From Mycobacterium sp. 141 (GTDB lineage: Bacteria; Actinomycetota; Actinomycetes; Mycobacteriales; Mycobacteriaceae), in contig NZ_KB908275.1 in the NCBI RefSeq assembly GCF_000382405.1, positions 1 to 64,000 on the forward strand: a stretch of DNA of 64,000 nt, read 5' to 3'. Under the pieces are notes generated by a model. The model had not been told where the DNA came from, searched no databases, and saw only the letters and a list, made by a program, of their open reading frames with translations. The translations under genes and the position numbers were made by a program. Shown here one piece after another: positions 54,910-63,783 of this stretch. The first letter of the stretch is position 1. Each line of letters begins with the position of its first letter.

Positions 54910-56043
54910 GTGTCCACAGCGCTCCGGTTCGCTGCGGCGGCGGTGATCGCCGCGGCGGTGTGGCAGGCGCCCTCGGCCTCTGCCGATCCGCCTTCGCCCT
55001 CCTCTGATCCGGTGCTGCCGCCACTGGCCCCCGGCCAGGTGCAGCGGATCGGTCCCGCAGCCGGAACGGGAACGCCCACAGGGGATTACGGGATCGGCGC
55101 GACCGATCTGTGTGAGTTCATGGAATTCCCCACTCGCGTGTTGCAGGTGTGCGGTGACAGCTTCGCCGGCCAGGCCGTGGGTTTCGGTGGTTGGTACTCA
55201 CCCGTCGCGTTGCACGTGGAGCCGGATTCGGTCGACGACCCCACGGGTGTCCGCTACGACGGCGTCACCGGCGGCGGCGTCGGCAAGCCGCTGCTCGCCG
55301 ACACGACGCCGCCGGGCAGTTCCCAGTTGCCGGCCGGTGTGGTCTCGATCAACCGGGACAACTACCTCATGGTGAGCACCACGCGCGACCTCGTACCGCA
55401 GAACTCGAGGCTGGTGAAAGCCAATGCCTCACAGGGAAATTGGCCTACCGTGCCCGGTTCGGTGCGGCCCGCAAGCTATCAGGGCGGTGGGCAGTCACAG
55501 ATCAGCGGCTACTACGACCCCATCCCGACACCCGAGTCGCAGACCGGCTGGGTGTACATCGTGGCCAACAACTTCGACCGCAGCGGGCCGGTGTTCCTGT
55601 ACCGGTCCACACCGCAGACGTTCACCGACCGGGCCGGCTGGCAGGGCTGGTCGTCCAAAGGCGGTTGGGGCAAGTCGCCGACCGCGCTGTGGTCCGACCG
55701 GGTCGGCGAGATGAGCATCAGGCAGATCGACGGCAAGCCCGTGCTGTCGTATTTCAACGCCAGCACCGGCAACATGGAGGTCCGGGTCGCCTACGACCCG
55801 ACCGGCCTCGGTACGGCACCTGTGACCACAGTGGTGTTCGGAGGCGGGGACTGGCCTGATCCGGCTGATGCGTTACCGCCGCCGGGGGACAACCGGCTGG
55901 CCCAGCCGTACGGGGGTTACATTTCACCGGGATCGACGCTCGACGAGGTGCGGGTGTTCATCAGCCAGTGGAATACCACTCCGCGCGGCGGCGCGCCGTA
56001 CCGTGTGATCCAGTACGCCGTGAACCCGATAAAGCCCTGGTGA
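54910..56043 (+). CDS. Secreted DUF4185-domain protein
   Basis: This 377-residue exported protein has a signal peptide (about residues 1-25, ending SASA) followed by a beta-rich DUF4185 domain with repeated short blade-like motifs (GWYSPVALHVEPD, GWVYIVANNFDRSGPVFLYRS, GEMSIRQIDGKPVLSYFN). The overall look is a five-bladed propeller of glycosidase type. It corresponds to Rv3707c in position. Start GTG 54910, 8 bp after asd, so it may ride on the ask-asd transcript. Related DUF4185 proteins in mycobacteria include arabinan-degrading enzymes, but function here is unproven. Confidence 0.75.
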   Translation: MSTALRFAAAAVIAAAVWQAPSASADPPSPSSDPVLPPLAPGQVQRIGPAAGTGTPTGDYGIGATDLCEFMEFPTRVLQVCGDSFAGQAVGFGGWYSPVALHVEPDSVDDPTGVRYDGVTGGGVGKPLLADTTPPGSSQLPAGVVSINRDNYLMVSTTRDLVPQNSRLVKANASQGNWPTVPGSVRPASYQGGGQSQISGYYDPIPTPESQTGWVYIVANNFDRSGPVFLYRSTPQTFTDRAGWQGWSSKGGWGKSPTALWSDRVGEMSIRQIDGKPVLSYFNASTGNMEVRVAYDPTGLGTAPVTTVVFGGGDWPDPADALPPPGDNRLAQPYGGYISPGSTLDEVRVFISQWNTTPRGGAPYRVIQYAVNPIKPW

Positions 56044-56109
56044 GCATTCACAGCCGATTCATAGCCAATTCATGATCGGCACTTCGATGACACTCGCAAT
56101 CTGGGCTAC

Positions 56110-56547
56110 ATGACTGATACATCTTCCGAACCCACCGGCCCGGTCGTCACGGCCGAGCCGCCCACCGCGCCCGTACCGGCAGCCGCCTACGGGGAACCCC
56201 GCAAGCAGAGCCGTCTCACCCAGGCGGTGGCCTGGGTCGGCATCGTCGCGGGCACAGTTTTCATTGTTGCTGTCGTGTTCGGCACCGGATTCTTCCTCGG
56301 TGTCCATTCGGGCGGCGGTCATCATCACTACGGCGGAGGTGGCTGGGAGCGTCCCGGGATGATGTTCCACCACCGCGGTGGTCCGCCGATGGCCCCGTGG
56401 GGCCAGGGTGGACCCGGCTGGCAGGGCGGTCCGGGCGGACCCGGTTTCGGCCAGGGTGGGCAGGGTGGTCAGGGTGGTCCGGGTGGGCAGGGTGGCCCCG
56501 GCAGTCCGGGTGGGCAGGGCGGTGCTCCGACGACGGCTCCTCGCTGA
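56110..56547 (+). CDS. Single-pass membrane protein with Gly/Gln-rich tail
   Basis: This 145-residue protein has an N-terminal Pro/Glu-rich cytoplasmic part (about 1-37), one transmembrane helix (about 40-62, VAWVGIVAGTVFIVAVVFGTGFFLG) and an extracytoplasmic tail with His-rich segment SGGGHHHYGGGGW and then GGQGG/PGG repeats (about 95-140). It corresponds to the proline-rich Rv3706c. The repeated DNA at 56400-56525 is low-complexity coding. Function unknown; a metal-binding His patch is possible. Confidence 0.65.
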   Translation: MTDTSSEPTGPVVTAEPPTAPVPAAAYGEPRKQSRLTQAVAWVGIVAGTVFIVAVVFGTGFFLGVHSGGGHHHYGGGGWERPGMMFHHRGGPPMAPWGQGGPGWQGGPGGPGFGQGGQGGQGGPGGQGGPGSPGGQGGAPTTAPR

Positions 56548-56561
56548 TCACCGATAGTCTT

Positions 56562-56589
56562 TTGACCGATTCCAGAAAAGACGCATACT
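56562..56589 (+). promoter_or_regulatory. Promoter of furA, predicted leaderless
   Basis: TTGACC (56562-56567) and CATACT (56584-56589) are separated by 16 bp. The -10 ends 6 bp before GTG 56596, so the mRNA probably starts at the initiation codon. This is the clearest sigma-A-like promoter with leaderless layout in the window. Confidence 0.6.
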
Positions 56590-56595
56590 GGAGCG

Positions 56596-57036
56596 GTGAC
56601 TCCGGTTCGTGACGACGACCCCAAGGCCCGCTTGCGGGCCGTGGGGCTTCGAGTCACCGCACCGAGGGTCGCGGTGTTGGAGGCACTCGCCGCCGAGCCG
56701 CACGCCACTGCAGACGATGTGGCCGTCCGGGTCCGGAAAACCCTGGGATCGGTCTCCACCCAGGCGGTCTACGACGTCCTCCGGGCCTGTGTCAGCGCCG
56801 GTCTGATCCGCAGGATCGAGCCGGCCGGCTCATCCGCCCGCTACGAGACCAGGGCCGGCGATAACCATCACCACCTGGTGTGCCGAGTCTGCGGCTTGGT
56901 GGTCGATGTCGAATGTGTCATCGGGCCCGCGCCCTGCCTCGAGCTCTCGAATGTCGGCGGCTTCGTCGTCGATAAAGTCGAGGTGGTGTTCTGGGGTGTC
57001 TGCCCCGACTGTCGGACGGACCGCAACACCACGTAG
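56596..57036 (+). CDS. furA: Fur-family regulator, FurA-like peroxide/iron sensor
   Basis: This 146-residue repressor has an N-terminal winged helix (TQAVYDVLRACVSAGLIRRI, about residues 54-73) and a C-terminal dimerisation domain with metal residues in GDNHHHLVCRVCG and a second CxxC, CPDC. It aligns with mycobacterial FurA as I remember it (AVYDVL, GDNHHHxVCRxCG, WGxCPDC). FurA normally lies just upstream of katG; no catalase gene follows here, the next gene being a lipoprotein. GTG 56596 start. Likely senses peroxide or iron; targets are elsewhere. Confidence 0.8.
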   Translation: MTPVRDDDPKARLRAVGLRVTAPRVAVLEALAAEPHATADDVAVRVRKTLGSVSTQAVYDVLRACVSAGLIRRIEPAGSSARYETRAGDNHHHLVCRVCGLVVDVECVIGPAPCLELSNVGGFVVDKVEVVFWGVCPDCRTDRNTT

Positions 57037-57135
57037 ACCGCATCTGCAGCCCTGACGTCCCGGCTACCACATCAGGTGGCCGGGACGTCTGATTTCCTGG
57101 GTGTGTCGGCACGAAACGTGAGATTGTGCCTAACC

Positions 57136-57651
57136 ATGACGCGCAATCGGGCCTTGGTTGCCGTGCTGATCGCCATCCTGGCATCCGCGGTCGGCTGTGG
57201 CTCCGCACAACCGGAACGCAACGCGGCCATGATCTTCGCCGTCGGCGACTGCGTCAGCTTCCCGGCCGGCACCCCGTCGGCCCCAGAGGTCGCGCGTGCC
57301 ACCAAGGTGGCCTGTAGCGCTGACCCGAGCTACACCGTCGGAGCTGTCGCCGACGCCGCGGGCAGCTGCCCGAGCGGCGAGTACCAGCATCTGCCCGCCA
57401 AACTGGCCGATCCGTCGACGGCCCGGCTGTGCCTGGTGCCCAATCTCGTGACCTATCACTGCTACGAACTCGGCATGCCCGCCGGCGTGATGGGACTGGC
57501 CGACTGCACCTCGCGCGGCAACGGCGTGCTGGTGCAGGTGACACAGCGGCTCGACGTCCATGATGGTTCGACCTGCCCGAAAGCCAGCGGCGAGTACGCC
57601 TGGCGTTATCCGTCTCCGGCTCGGACCTACTGCACTCGCACGCTGTACTGA
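57136..57651 (+). CDS. Probable lipoprotein of the Rv3705A/LppU-like group
   Basis: This 171-residue exported protein has a signal peptide ending with lipobox AVGC (Cys near residue 21, MTRNRALVAVLIAILASAVGC). The mature part has seven cysteines (VGDCVSF, KVACSAD, GSCPSGE, LCLVPN, HCYELG, DCTSRG, TCPKAS, YCTRTLY among them), implying several disulfides. I use ATG 57136; the open frame to 57076 adds residues ahead of the signal peptide. A sensor-domain protein gene follows after 5 bp. Function unknown; similar small mycobacterial lipoproteins occur beside PknH-type sensor domains. Confidence 0.65.
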   Translation: MTRNRALVAVLIAILASAVGCGSAQPERNAAMIFAVGDCVSFPAGTPSAPEVARATKVACSADPSYTVGAVADAAGSCPSGEYQHLPAKLADPSTARLCLVPNLVTYHCYELGMPAGVMGLADCTSRGNGVLVQVTQRLDVHDGSTCPKASGEYAWRYPSPARTYCTRTLY

Positions 57652-57656
57652 CTGGC

Positions 57657-58310
57657 ATGATCGAGTGGATGCGTGCTCTGACTGTGGGGCTCGGGGTGGC
57701 CGGTCTGGCGTTGGCCCTGTCGGCACCGGCCGGTGCCCGTCCGTCGGACCCGGGTGTGGTGTCTTACGCGGTCCTGCCGAAGGGTTCGGTCGGTAACGTC
57801 GTCGGCGCCCCGATGACCTGGGCTTCCGACTCCACGGTTCCGATCCAGTCGTTCTGGGTCGACGACCCGGTGTGCAACAACTGGGCTGACATCGGACTGC
57901 CCGAGGTCTACAACGACCCCGATCTGGCGTCGTTCAACAGTGCCACGACCCAGACTTCGGCCAATGACGACAGCCACTACGTCAAACAGGCTGTCGGGGT
58001 ATTCGCCACGGCCGACGCCGCCGACCGGGCGTTCCATCGGGTGGTCGACCGCACCCAGGGTTGTTCGGGGCTGACCAGCGCGATGCACCTGGACAACTTC
58101 GTCACCCAGGTGTGGACGTTTACCGGCGGCCCAGCCGGTCCGACGGATGCGGACTGGGTGAAACAGGAGGCCGGTACCGATCGGCGATGTTTCACCACCA
58201 CACGTAAACGGGAAAACGTGCTCTTGCAAGCCAAAGTGTGTCAGTCCGGCAACGGTGGCCCGGCCGTCAATGTATTGGCCGGCGCCATGCAGAACTCGCT
58301 CGGGCAATAA
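57657..58310 (+). CDS. Exported PknH-like sensor-domain protein
   Basis: This is a 217-residue protein with an N-terminal signal peptide (about residues 1-28, ending AGA) and a single PknH-C-like extracellular domain (about 40-210). Four cysteines in the pattern CNNWAD, QGCSGL, RRCFTT and KVCQSG can form the two disulfides typical of the fold. No kinase domain is present. It corresponds to Rv3705c. It follows the lipoprotein gene by 5 bp and precedes egtA by 130 bp. The ligand is unknown. Confidence 0.75.
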   Translation: MIEWMRALTVGLGVAGLALALSAPAGARPSDPGVVSYAVLPKGSVGNVVGAPMTWASDSTVPIQSFWVDDPVCNNWADIGLPEVYNDPDLASFNSATTQTSANDDSHYVKQAVGVFATADAADRAFHRVVDRTQGCSGLTSAMHLDNFVTQVWTFTGGPAGPTDADWVKQEAGTDRRCFTTTRKRENVLLQAKVCQSGNGGPAVNVLAGAMQNSLGQ

Positions 58311-58440
58311 CTGCGGCACAGAGTTCGGTTACCCGGCACGAACGCGTAATCCGTCCAGAGGGCGACTTGTCGGTCCCATCTGGAAGATGGAAACAACCAG
58401 ACGGTCCGACACCGGTAAGGACCGGGAGGGGTTTGTTGCC

Positions 58441-59721
58441 ATGGCAGTACCCATCAGGGCTGATCCCGGGCCCCGAACACCCATCGAATTCAGCAGTTCT
58501 CAGCAGGCCGCTGCTTATATCGGTGCGCATTGTCTGCATGACGGTGCAGTCGGCCGGGTCGGGTTGGAGATCGAGGCTCACTGTTACGACCTGACGGATC
58601 CGATGCGCCGTCCCGGCTGGGACGAGCTGACCGCTGCCATCGAGACCGTGCCTCGATTGCCGGGCCGCAGCCGGATCACCGTCGAACCCGGAGGTGCGGT
58701 CGAGCTGTCCGGGCCGCCGGAGGACGGTCCGCTCGCCGCAATCACCGCACTCCTGGCTGATCGGGCGACGTTGCGCGCGGCCTTCGCCCGCCGCGGCCTC
58801 GGTCTGGTACTCCTGGGCACCGATCCGGTGCGGTTGACGCAGCGGGTGAATCCCGGTGCGCGGTACCGGGCCATGGAACGGTTCTTCGCCGCCAGCGACA
58901 CCGGCGCCGCGGGTGCCGCGATGATGACATCGACCGCCTCGGTACAGGTCAATCTGGATGCCGGCCCCCGGGCCGGCTGGGCAGACCGGGTGCGGCTGGC
59001 CCATGCGCTCGGCCCGACGATGATCGCCATCACGGCCAATTCACCGCTGCTCGGCGGCGAATTCACCGGCTGGGTCTCCACCCGGCAGCGGGTGTGGGGT
59101 GAGCTCGACTCGGCGCGCTGCGGGCCCGTTCTCGGTGCCGACGGGACCGATCCGGCCAGCGACTGGGCGCATTACGCGCTGCGGGCTCCGGTGATGTTGG
59201 TCAACACCGCCGACGACGTGGGCGCGGTGCCTGTCGTCAACTGGGTGCCTTTCGCGGACTGGGCCGACGGCCTGGCTGTGCTGGGCGGCAGGCACCCCAC
59301 CTCGGCCGACCTGGATTACCACCTGACGACACTGTTTCCGCCGGTGCGGCCGCGCCGGTGGCTGGAGATCAGATATCTCGACAGCCTGCCCGACGGGCTG
59401 TGGCCGGCCGCAGTGTTCACGCTCACCACGCTGCTCGACGACCCGGACGCCGCCGCGATCGCTGCGGAGGCGACCGCACCGGTGGCGACAGCGTGGGACC
59501 GAGCGGCCCGGGTGGGCTTGGCCGATCGACGGCTTCACGCGGCGGCGGTCAGCTGTGTCCGGGCCGCGGCAGAGCGTGCTCCCGCAGAACTCGCGGAATC
59601 GATGCGGCGTTTGGTGCGGTCGGTCGAACAGGGCCGCTCGCCGGCCGACGACTTCGCCGACCGGGCGGTGCGGTTCGGGATCGCGTCGGCGGTGAGCCAA
59701 CTGGCGAAAGGTGAGTCTTGA
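58441..59721 (+). CDS. egtA: Glutamate-cysteine ligase EgtA
   Basis: This enzyme makes gamma-glutamylcysteine, the sulfur donor for ergothioneine synthesis. It has 426 residues, with the GCS2-type motif VGLEIEAHCYD (about 40-50), ITVEPGGAVELSG, and MMTSTASVQVNLDAG (about 161-175). ATG 58441 (MAVPIRADPGPR) is preceded by GGGAGGGG; the open frame back to 58255 overlaps the upstream gene and is rejected. Its TGA overlaps the TTG start of egtB by 4 bp. It is the first gene of the egt operon, equivalent to Rv3704c. Confidence 0.92.
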   Translation: MAVPIRADPGPRTPIEFSSSQQAAAYIGAHCLHDGAVGRVGLEIEAHCYDLTDPMRRPGWDELTAAIETVPRLPGRSRITVEPGGAVELSGPPEDGPLAAITALLADRATLRAAFARRGLGLVLLGTDPVRLTQRVNPGARYRAMERFFAASDTGAAGAAMMTSTASVQVNLDAGPRAGWADRVRLAHALGPTMIAITANSPLLGGEFTGWVSTRQRVWGELDSARCGPVLGADGTDPASDWAHYALRAPVMLVNTADDVGAVPVVNWVPFADWADGLAVLGGRHPTSADLDYHLTTLFPPVRPRRWLEIRYLDSLPDGLWPAAVFTLTTLLDDPDAAAIAAEATAPVATAWDRAARVGLADRRLHAAAVSCVRAAAERAPAELAESMRRLVRSVEQGRSPADDFADRAVRFGIASAVSQLAKGES

Positions 59722-60995
59722 CCACACGTGAGACGCTGGCGCAGGAGCTGATGCGGGCCCGGGAACGCACGCTGCGGTTGGTCGATTTCGACGATGCCGA
59801 GCTGCACCGCCAGTACAACCCCCTGATGAGCCCGCTGGTGTGGGATCTTGCGCACATCGGGCAGCAGGAAGAACTGTGGTTGCTGCGCGGTGGCGACCCA
59901 ACCCGGCCCGGCATGTTGGCCCCTGCGGTGGAACGGCTTTATGACGCGTTCGAGCATTCCCGCGCCAGCCGCGTCCAGCTGCCACTGTTGCCGCCCACCG
60001 AGGCCCGGGCCTACTGCGCGACGGTGCGTGCCAAGGCGCTCGATGCGCTCGACGCGCTGCCCGAGGACGCGTCGCAGTTCAACTTCGGTCTGGTGATCAG
60101 TCACGAAAACCAGCACGACGAAACCATGCTGCAGGCGCTGGGTCTGCGGGTGGGAACGCCATTGTTGGATACCGCCAGCCCGTTGCCACCCGGACGCGCC
60201 GACGTAGCCGGCACCTCGGTGCTGATCCCGGGTGGCCCGTTCACGCTCGGCGTCGACGAGCTCACCGAACCGCACTCGTTGGACAACGAGCGGCCCGCGC
60301 ACGTGGTGGACATACCGTCGTTCCGCATCGGGCGAGTTCCGGTCACCAATGCCGAATGGCGCGGGTTCATCGACGACGGCGGCTACCAACAGCCGTGCTG
60401 GTGGTCCGAGCTTGGCTGGACCCACCGGCAAGAGGCGGGTCTCGTGGCACCGCAGTTCTGGAATGCCGACGGCACCCGCACCCGGTTCGGACACGTCGAG
60501 GCGATCCCGGGTGGCGAGCCCGTCCAGCACGTCACGTACTTCGAGGCCGAGGCCTACGCGGCCTGGGCCGGGGCCCGGCTGCCCACCGAGATCGAGTGGG
60601 AGAAAGCCTGTGCGTGGGATCCCGCAACTGGGTCCCGGCGCCGATTCCCATGGGGCGCTTCAGAGCCCACCGCTGTCCTGGCCAACCTCGGCGGTGACGC
60701 GTTGCGCCCGGCACCCGTCGGAGCCTATCCCGCAGGGGCATCGGCCTATGGCGTGGAGCAGCTGCTCGGCGACGTCTGGGAGTGGACCAGCTCCCCGCTG
60801 AACCCGTGGCCCGGCTTCACTCCGATGATCTACGAGCGTTACACCCAGCCGTTCTTCGGCGGCGACTACCGGGTGCTGCGTGGCGGATCGTGGGCAGTGG
60901 CCGCGGGCATCCTGCGGCCCAGCTTCCGTAACTGGGACCACCCGTTCCGCCGCCAGATCTTCTCCGGTGTCCGCCTCGCCTGGGACGCCACCTGA
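59718..60995 (+). CDS. egtB: Hercynine oxygenase EgtB
   Basis: This non-heme iron sulfoxide synthase joins gamma-glutamylcysteine to hercynine with O2. It has 425 residues: an N-terminal DinB-like domain (about 1-150) with the iron-binding HX3HXE motif as SHENQHDETM and an earlier His in LAHIGQQEE, then a C-terminal FGE-sulfatase domain (about 165-425) with GGSWAVAAGILRPSFRNWDHP. The start is TTG 59718, overlapping the egtA stop. The egtC ATG overlaps its TGA. Equivalent to Rv3703c. Confidence 0.93.
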   Translation: MTTRETLAQELMRARERTLRLVDFDDAELHRQYNPLMSPLVWDLAHIGQQEELWLLRGGDPTRPGMLAPAVERLYDAFEHSRASRVQLPLLPPTEARAYCATVRAKALDALDALPEDASQFNFGLVISHENQHDETMLQALGLRVGTPLLDTASPLPPGRADVAGTSVLIPGGPFTLGVDELTEPHSLDNERPAHVVDIPSFRIGRVPVTNAEWRGFIDDGGYQQPCWWSELGWTHRQEAGLVAPQFWNADGTRTRFGHVEAIPGGEPVQHVTYFEAEAYAAWAGARLPTEIEWEKACAWDPATGSRRRFPWGASEPTAVLANLGGDALRPAPVGAYPAGASAYGVEQLLGDVWEWTSSPLNPWPGFTPMIYERYTQPFFGGDYRVLRGGSWAVAAGILRPSFRNWDHPFRRQIFSGVRLAWDAT

Positions 60996-61699
60996 TGTGC
61001 CGGCACCTCGGTTGGCTCGGCGCGCCCCGGTCGGTGGCCTCGCTCGTGCTCGACCCGCCGCAGGGGCTGCTGGTGCAGTCCTACGCGCCGCGACGGCAGA
61101 AGCACGGCCTGATGAATGCCGACGGTTGGGGCGTGGGCTTTTTCTCGCCCGATCTCCCCGGCGGCAGACCCGCGCGCTGGCGTAGCGACAGACCACTGTG
61201 GGGCGACGCGTCGTTCGCGTCGGTGGCACCCGCGCTGCGCAGCGGCTGCGTCGTCGCAGCGGTCCGCTCGGCGACCGTCGGCATGCCGATCGAACCGTCG
61301 GCGTGCGCCCCCTTCACCGACGGGCAGTGGCTGCTGTCGCACAACGGCGTGGTGGATCGCGCGGTGCTGCCGGTGACCGCGCACGCCGAATCCACGGTCG
61401 ACAGTGCGGTGCTCGCGGCGCTGATTTTCTCCCGCGGGCTGGAAACGCTGGGCGATACGGTTGTCGAGGTCGGCGAGGCCGATCCCGACGCCCGGCTGAA
61501 CATCCTCGCCGCCAACGGTTCTCGCATGCTCGCCACCACCTGGGGCGACACCCTGTCGGTGCGGCAGCAGCCTGACGGCGTGGTGCTGGCCAGTGAACCG
61601 TACGACGACGCGCCCGAATGGCGCGACATCCCCGACCGGCACCTGGTGTACGTACACGACTCACACGTCGAACTGATACCCCTGAAAGGACCGGCATGA
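60995..61699 (+). CDS. egtC: Gamma-glutamyl-hercynylcysteine sulfoxide hydrolase EgtC
   Basis: This class-II glutamine amidotransferase-like hydrolase removes the gamma-glutamyl group from the sulfoxide intermediate. It has 234 residues. The nucleophile is Cys2 (MCRHLGWLG), exposed after removal of Met. NADGWGVGFFSP, ALRSGCVVAAVRSAT and LSHNGVVDR are the amidotransferase motifs. ATG 60995 overlaps the egtB stop by one base, and its TGA overlaps the egtD ATG. Confidence 0.93.
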   Translation: MCRHLGWLGAPRSVASLVLDPPQGLLVQSYAPRRQKHGLMNADGWGVGFFSPDLPGGRPARWRSDRPLWGDASFASVAPALRSGCVVAAVRSATVGMPIEPSACAPFTDGQWLLSHNGVVDRAVLPVTAHAESTVDSAVLAALIFSRGLETLGDTVVEVGEADPDARLNILAANGSRMLATTWGDTLSVRQQPDGVVLASEPYDDAPEWRDIPDRHLVYVHDSHVELIPLKGPA

Positions 61700-62661
61700 C
61701 GCTCACACTGTCCAACTACCTGGCCGCCGACTCCGCCGCGGAAGCCCTGCGCCGTGACGTCCGCCAAGGCCTCGCCCAGACACCGAAAAGCCTGCCACCC
61801 AAGTGGTTCTACGATGCGGTGGGCAGCGACCTGTTCGACCAGATCACCCGGCTGCCCGAGTACTATCCGACCCGCACCGAGGCGCAGATCCTGCGCGAGC
61901 ACTCCGCCGAGATCGCTGCGTCCGCCGGTGCCGACACGCTGGTGGAGCTGGGTAGCGGCACCTCGGAGAAGACCCGGATGCTGCTCGACGCGATGCGCGA
62001 CGGCGGACTGCTGCGCCGGTTCATCCCGTTCGATGTCGACGCCGGCATGTTGCGCGCCGCGGGTAAGGCCATCGGACGCGAATATCCCGGGGTCGAAATC
62101 CATGCGGTGTGTGGCGATTTCGAGGAGCACCTCGGCAAGATCCCGCAGGTGGGACGGCGGTTGGTGATCTTCCTGGGGTCCACGATCGGCAACCTGACCT
62201 CGGGGCCACGCGCCGAGTTCTTGGACACCCTGGCCGACACCCTGCAGCCGGGCGACAGTCTGCTGTTGGGCACCGACCTGGTGAAGGACGCGGCGCGGCT
62301 GGTCCGCGCCTACGACGACAGTGCCGGTGTGACAGCCGAATTCAACCGCAACGTGCTGGCCGTGGTGAACCGCGAGTTGGGCGCCGACTTCGACCCGGCA
62401 GCCTTCGAGCATGTGGCCCGGTGGAACGGCGACGAGGAGCGCATCGAGATGTGGCTGCGGACTCGCGATGCGCAGCAGGTCCGGGTAGCGGCACTCGGCC
62501 TCGATGTGACGTTCGCAGCGGGCGAAGAGATGCTGACCGAGGTGTCGTGCAAGTTCCGGCCGGACGATGTGACGGCAGAGCTGGCGAAAGCTGGCCTGCG
62601 ACAAACTCATTGGTGGACCGACGGGCCCGGCGACTTCGGCCTGTCGCTGGCCGTCAAATGA
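61696..62661 (+). CDS. egtD: Histidine N-alpha-methyltransferase EgtD
   Basis: This enzyme trimethylates histidine to hercynine with three SAM, the first committed step to ergothioneine. It has 321 residues and matches the M. smegmatis EgtD I remember nearly throughout (SLPPKWFYDAVGSDLFDQIT, LVELGSGTSEKTRMLLDAMR, RLVIFLGSTIGNL, FNRNVLAVVNRELGADF). The SAM motif is ELGSGTSEK. ATG 61696 overlaps the egtC stop (ATGA) and its TGA overlaps egtE. Equivalent to Rv3701c. Confidence 0.95.
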   Translation: MTLTLSNYLAADSAAEALRRDVRQGLAQTPKSLPPKWFYDAVGSDLFDQITRLPEYYPTRTEAQILREHSAEIAASAGADTLVELGSGTSEKTRMLLDAMRDGGLLRRFIPFDVDAGMLRAAGKAIGREYPGVEIHAVCGDFEEHLGKIPQVGRRLVIFLGSTIGNLTSGPRAEFLDTLADTLQPGDSLLLGTDLVKDAARLVRAYDDSAGVTAEFNRNVLAVVNRELGADFDPAAFEHVARWNGDEERIEMWLRTRDAQQVRVAALGLDVTFAAGEEMLTEVSCKFRPDDVTAELAKAGLRQTHWWTDGPGDFGLSLAVK

Positions 62662-63773
62662 GTCTCGCGCAGCAGTGGCGCGCCGCCCGTCCGCAGGTCG
62701 CGGGGCTGCACCTGGACAGTGGTGCATGCTCCCGTCAGGGTTTCGCGGCGATCGACGCGGCAGCCGCCCACGCCCGCCACGAGGCCGAGGTCGGTGGTTA
62801 CGTCGCGCTCGACGCCTCGGCCCCTGTGCTCGACGCGGGCCGGGCCGCGGTCGCGGCGCTGACCGGCCTGCCCGCCGCCAACGTGGTCTACACTTTCGGG
62901 TCCGGCAACGGCCTGGATCTGCTGCTGAGCAGCTGGCCGGGGGAGCGGACCGCCGCGTGCCTGGTCGGTGAATACGGTCCCAACCTAGCGGTGATGGCGG
63001 CCAACGGGTTTGCGGTACGGGCGCTGCCCGTCGATGGCGCGGGCCGGTTGGACGTCGACGCGGCGGCCGGTCAACTCGCAACTGACCCGCCCGCGCTCGC
63101 GCACCTGACGGCATTGGCCAGTCATCGCGGTGTGGCCCAGCCGCTGGCGGAGTTCGCCGCGGTATGCCGGGCCGCCGGCATCCCTCTCGTGGTGGATGCC
63201 GCCCAGGCGCTCGGCCATCTCGACTGCAATGTCGGCGCCGCCGCGCTGTACTCGTCGGCCCGCAAATGGCTGGCCGGCCCGCGCGGCGTGGGAGTACTCG
63301 CACTCGGCGAGGAACTGGCCCAGCGGCTGCAGCCTCGGGTGCCGCCACCTTCCTGGGGCATACCGGCGCGGGCGGTGCGGACGCTGGACGGGGTCGAATC
63401 GAATGCCGCTGCCCGCATCGGGTTTTCGGTTGCGCTCGGCGAGCACCTCGCGGCCGGTCCCGACCGGGTGCGTGCCCGGCTGGCCGAGGTGGGCCGGCTG
63501 TCTCGGCAGGTGCTCGCCGATGCGCCCGGCTGGCGCGTGGTGGAATCGGCCGACGAACCCACGGCTATCACCACGCTCGAGCCGACCGACGGGGCCGACC
63601 CAACCGCGGTGCGGGCCCGGCTCATCGCTGAGCACGGCATCGTCACCACGGCATGTGAACTCATGCGGGCACCGTTCGAGATGACCAAACCGGTGCTGCG
63701 GATCTCCCCCCACGTCGATGCGGGTGTCGAAGACCTCGAACAGTTCGCGCGGGCATTGCGGGAAGTGGTGTAG
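62658..63773 (+). CDS. egtE: Ergothioneine C-S lyase EgtE
   Basis: This PLP-dependent class-V aminotransferase-fold lyase cleaves the hercynyl-cysteine sulfoxide to ergothioneine. It has 371 residues. The PLP region is LVVDAAQALGHLDCNVGAAALYSSARKWLAG, split as DAAQALGHLD (Asp near 177) and SSARKWLAG with the Schiff-base Lys near 199. GSGNGLDLLLSSW gives the phosphate-binding loop. ATG 62658 overlaps the egtD stop. It closes the five-gene operon in which all junctions overlap by 1 or 4 bp. Confidence 0.92.
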   Translation: MSLAQQWRAARPQVAGLHLDSGACSRQGFAAIDAAAAHARHEAEVGGYVALDASAPVLDAGRAAVAALTGLPAANVVYTFGSGNGLDLLLSSWPGERTAACLVGEYGPNLAVMAANGFAVRALPVDGAGRLDVDAAAGQLATDPPALAHLTALASHRGVAQPLAEFAAVCRAAGIPLVVDAAQALGHLDCNVGAAALYSSARKWLAGPRGVGVLALGEELAQRLQPRVPPPSWGIPARAVRTLDGVESNAAARIGFSVALGEHLAAGPDRVRARLAEVGRLSRQVLADAPGWRVVESADEPTAITTLEPTDGADPTAVRARLIAEHGIVTTACELMRAPFEMTKPVLRISPHVDAGVEDLEQFARALREVV

Positions 63774-63783
63774 TGAACGGTGT

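Noticed and set aside
56400..56530. Tandem repeat of GGTGGGCAGGGTGGTC-type units
   Set aside because: Low-complexity coding DNA for a Gly/Gln/Pro-rich tail; repeats are irregular and frame-preserving, so not an independent element.
61081..63348. 755-codon open frame on the minus strand across egtC, egtD and egtE
   Set aside because: It is antisense to three well-supported genes; its translation is Arg/Ala/Pro/Gly-rich without any motif, as expected in high-GC DNA.
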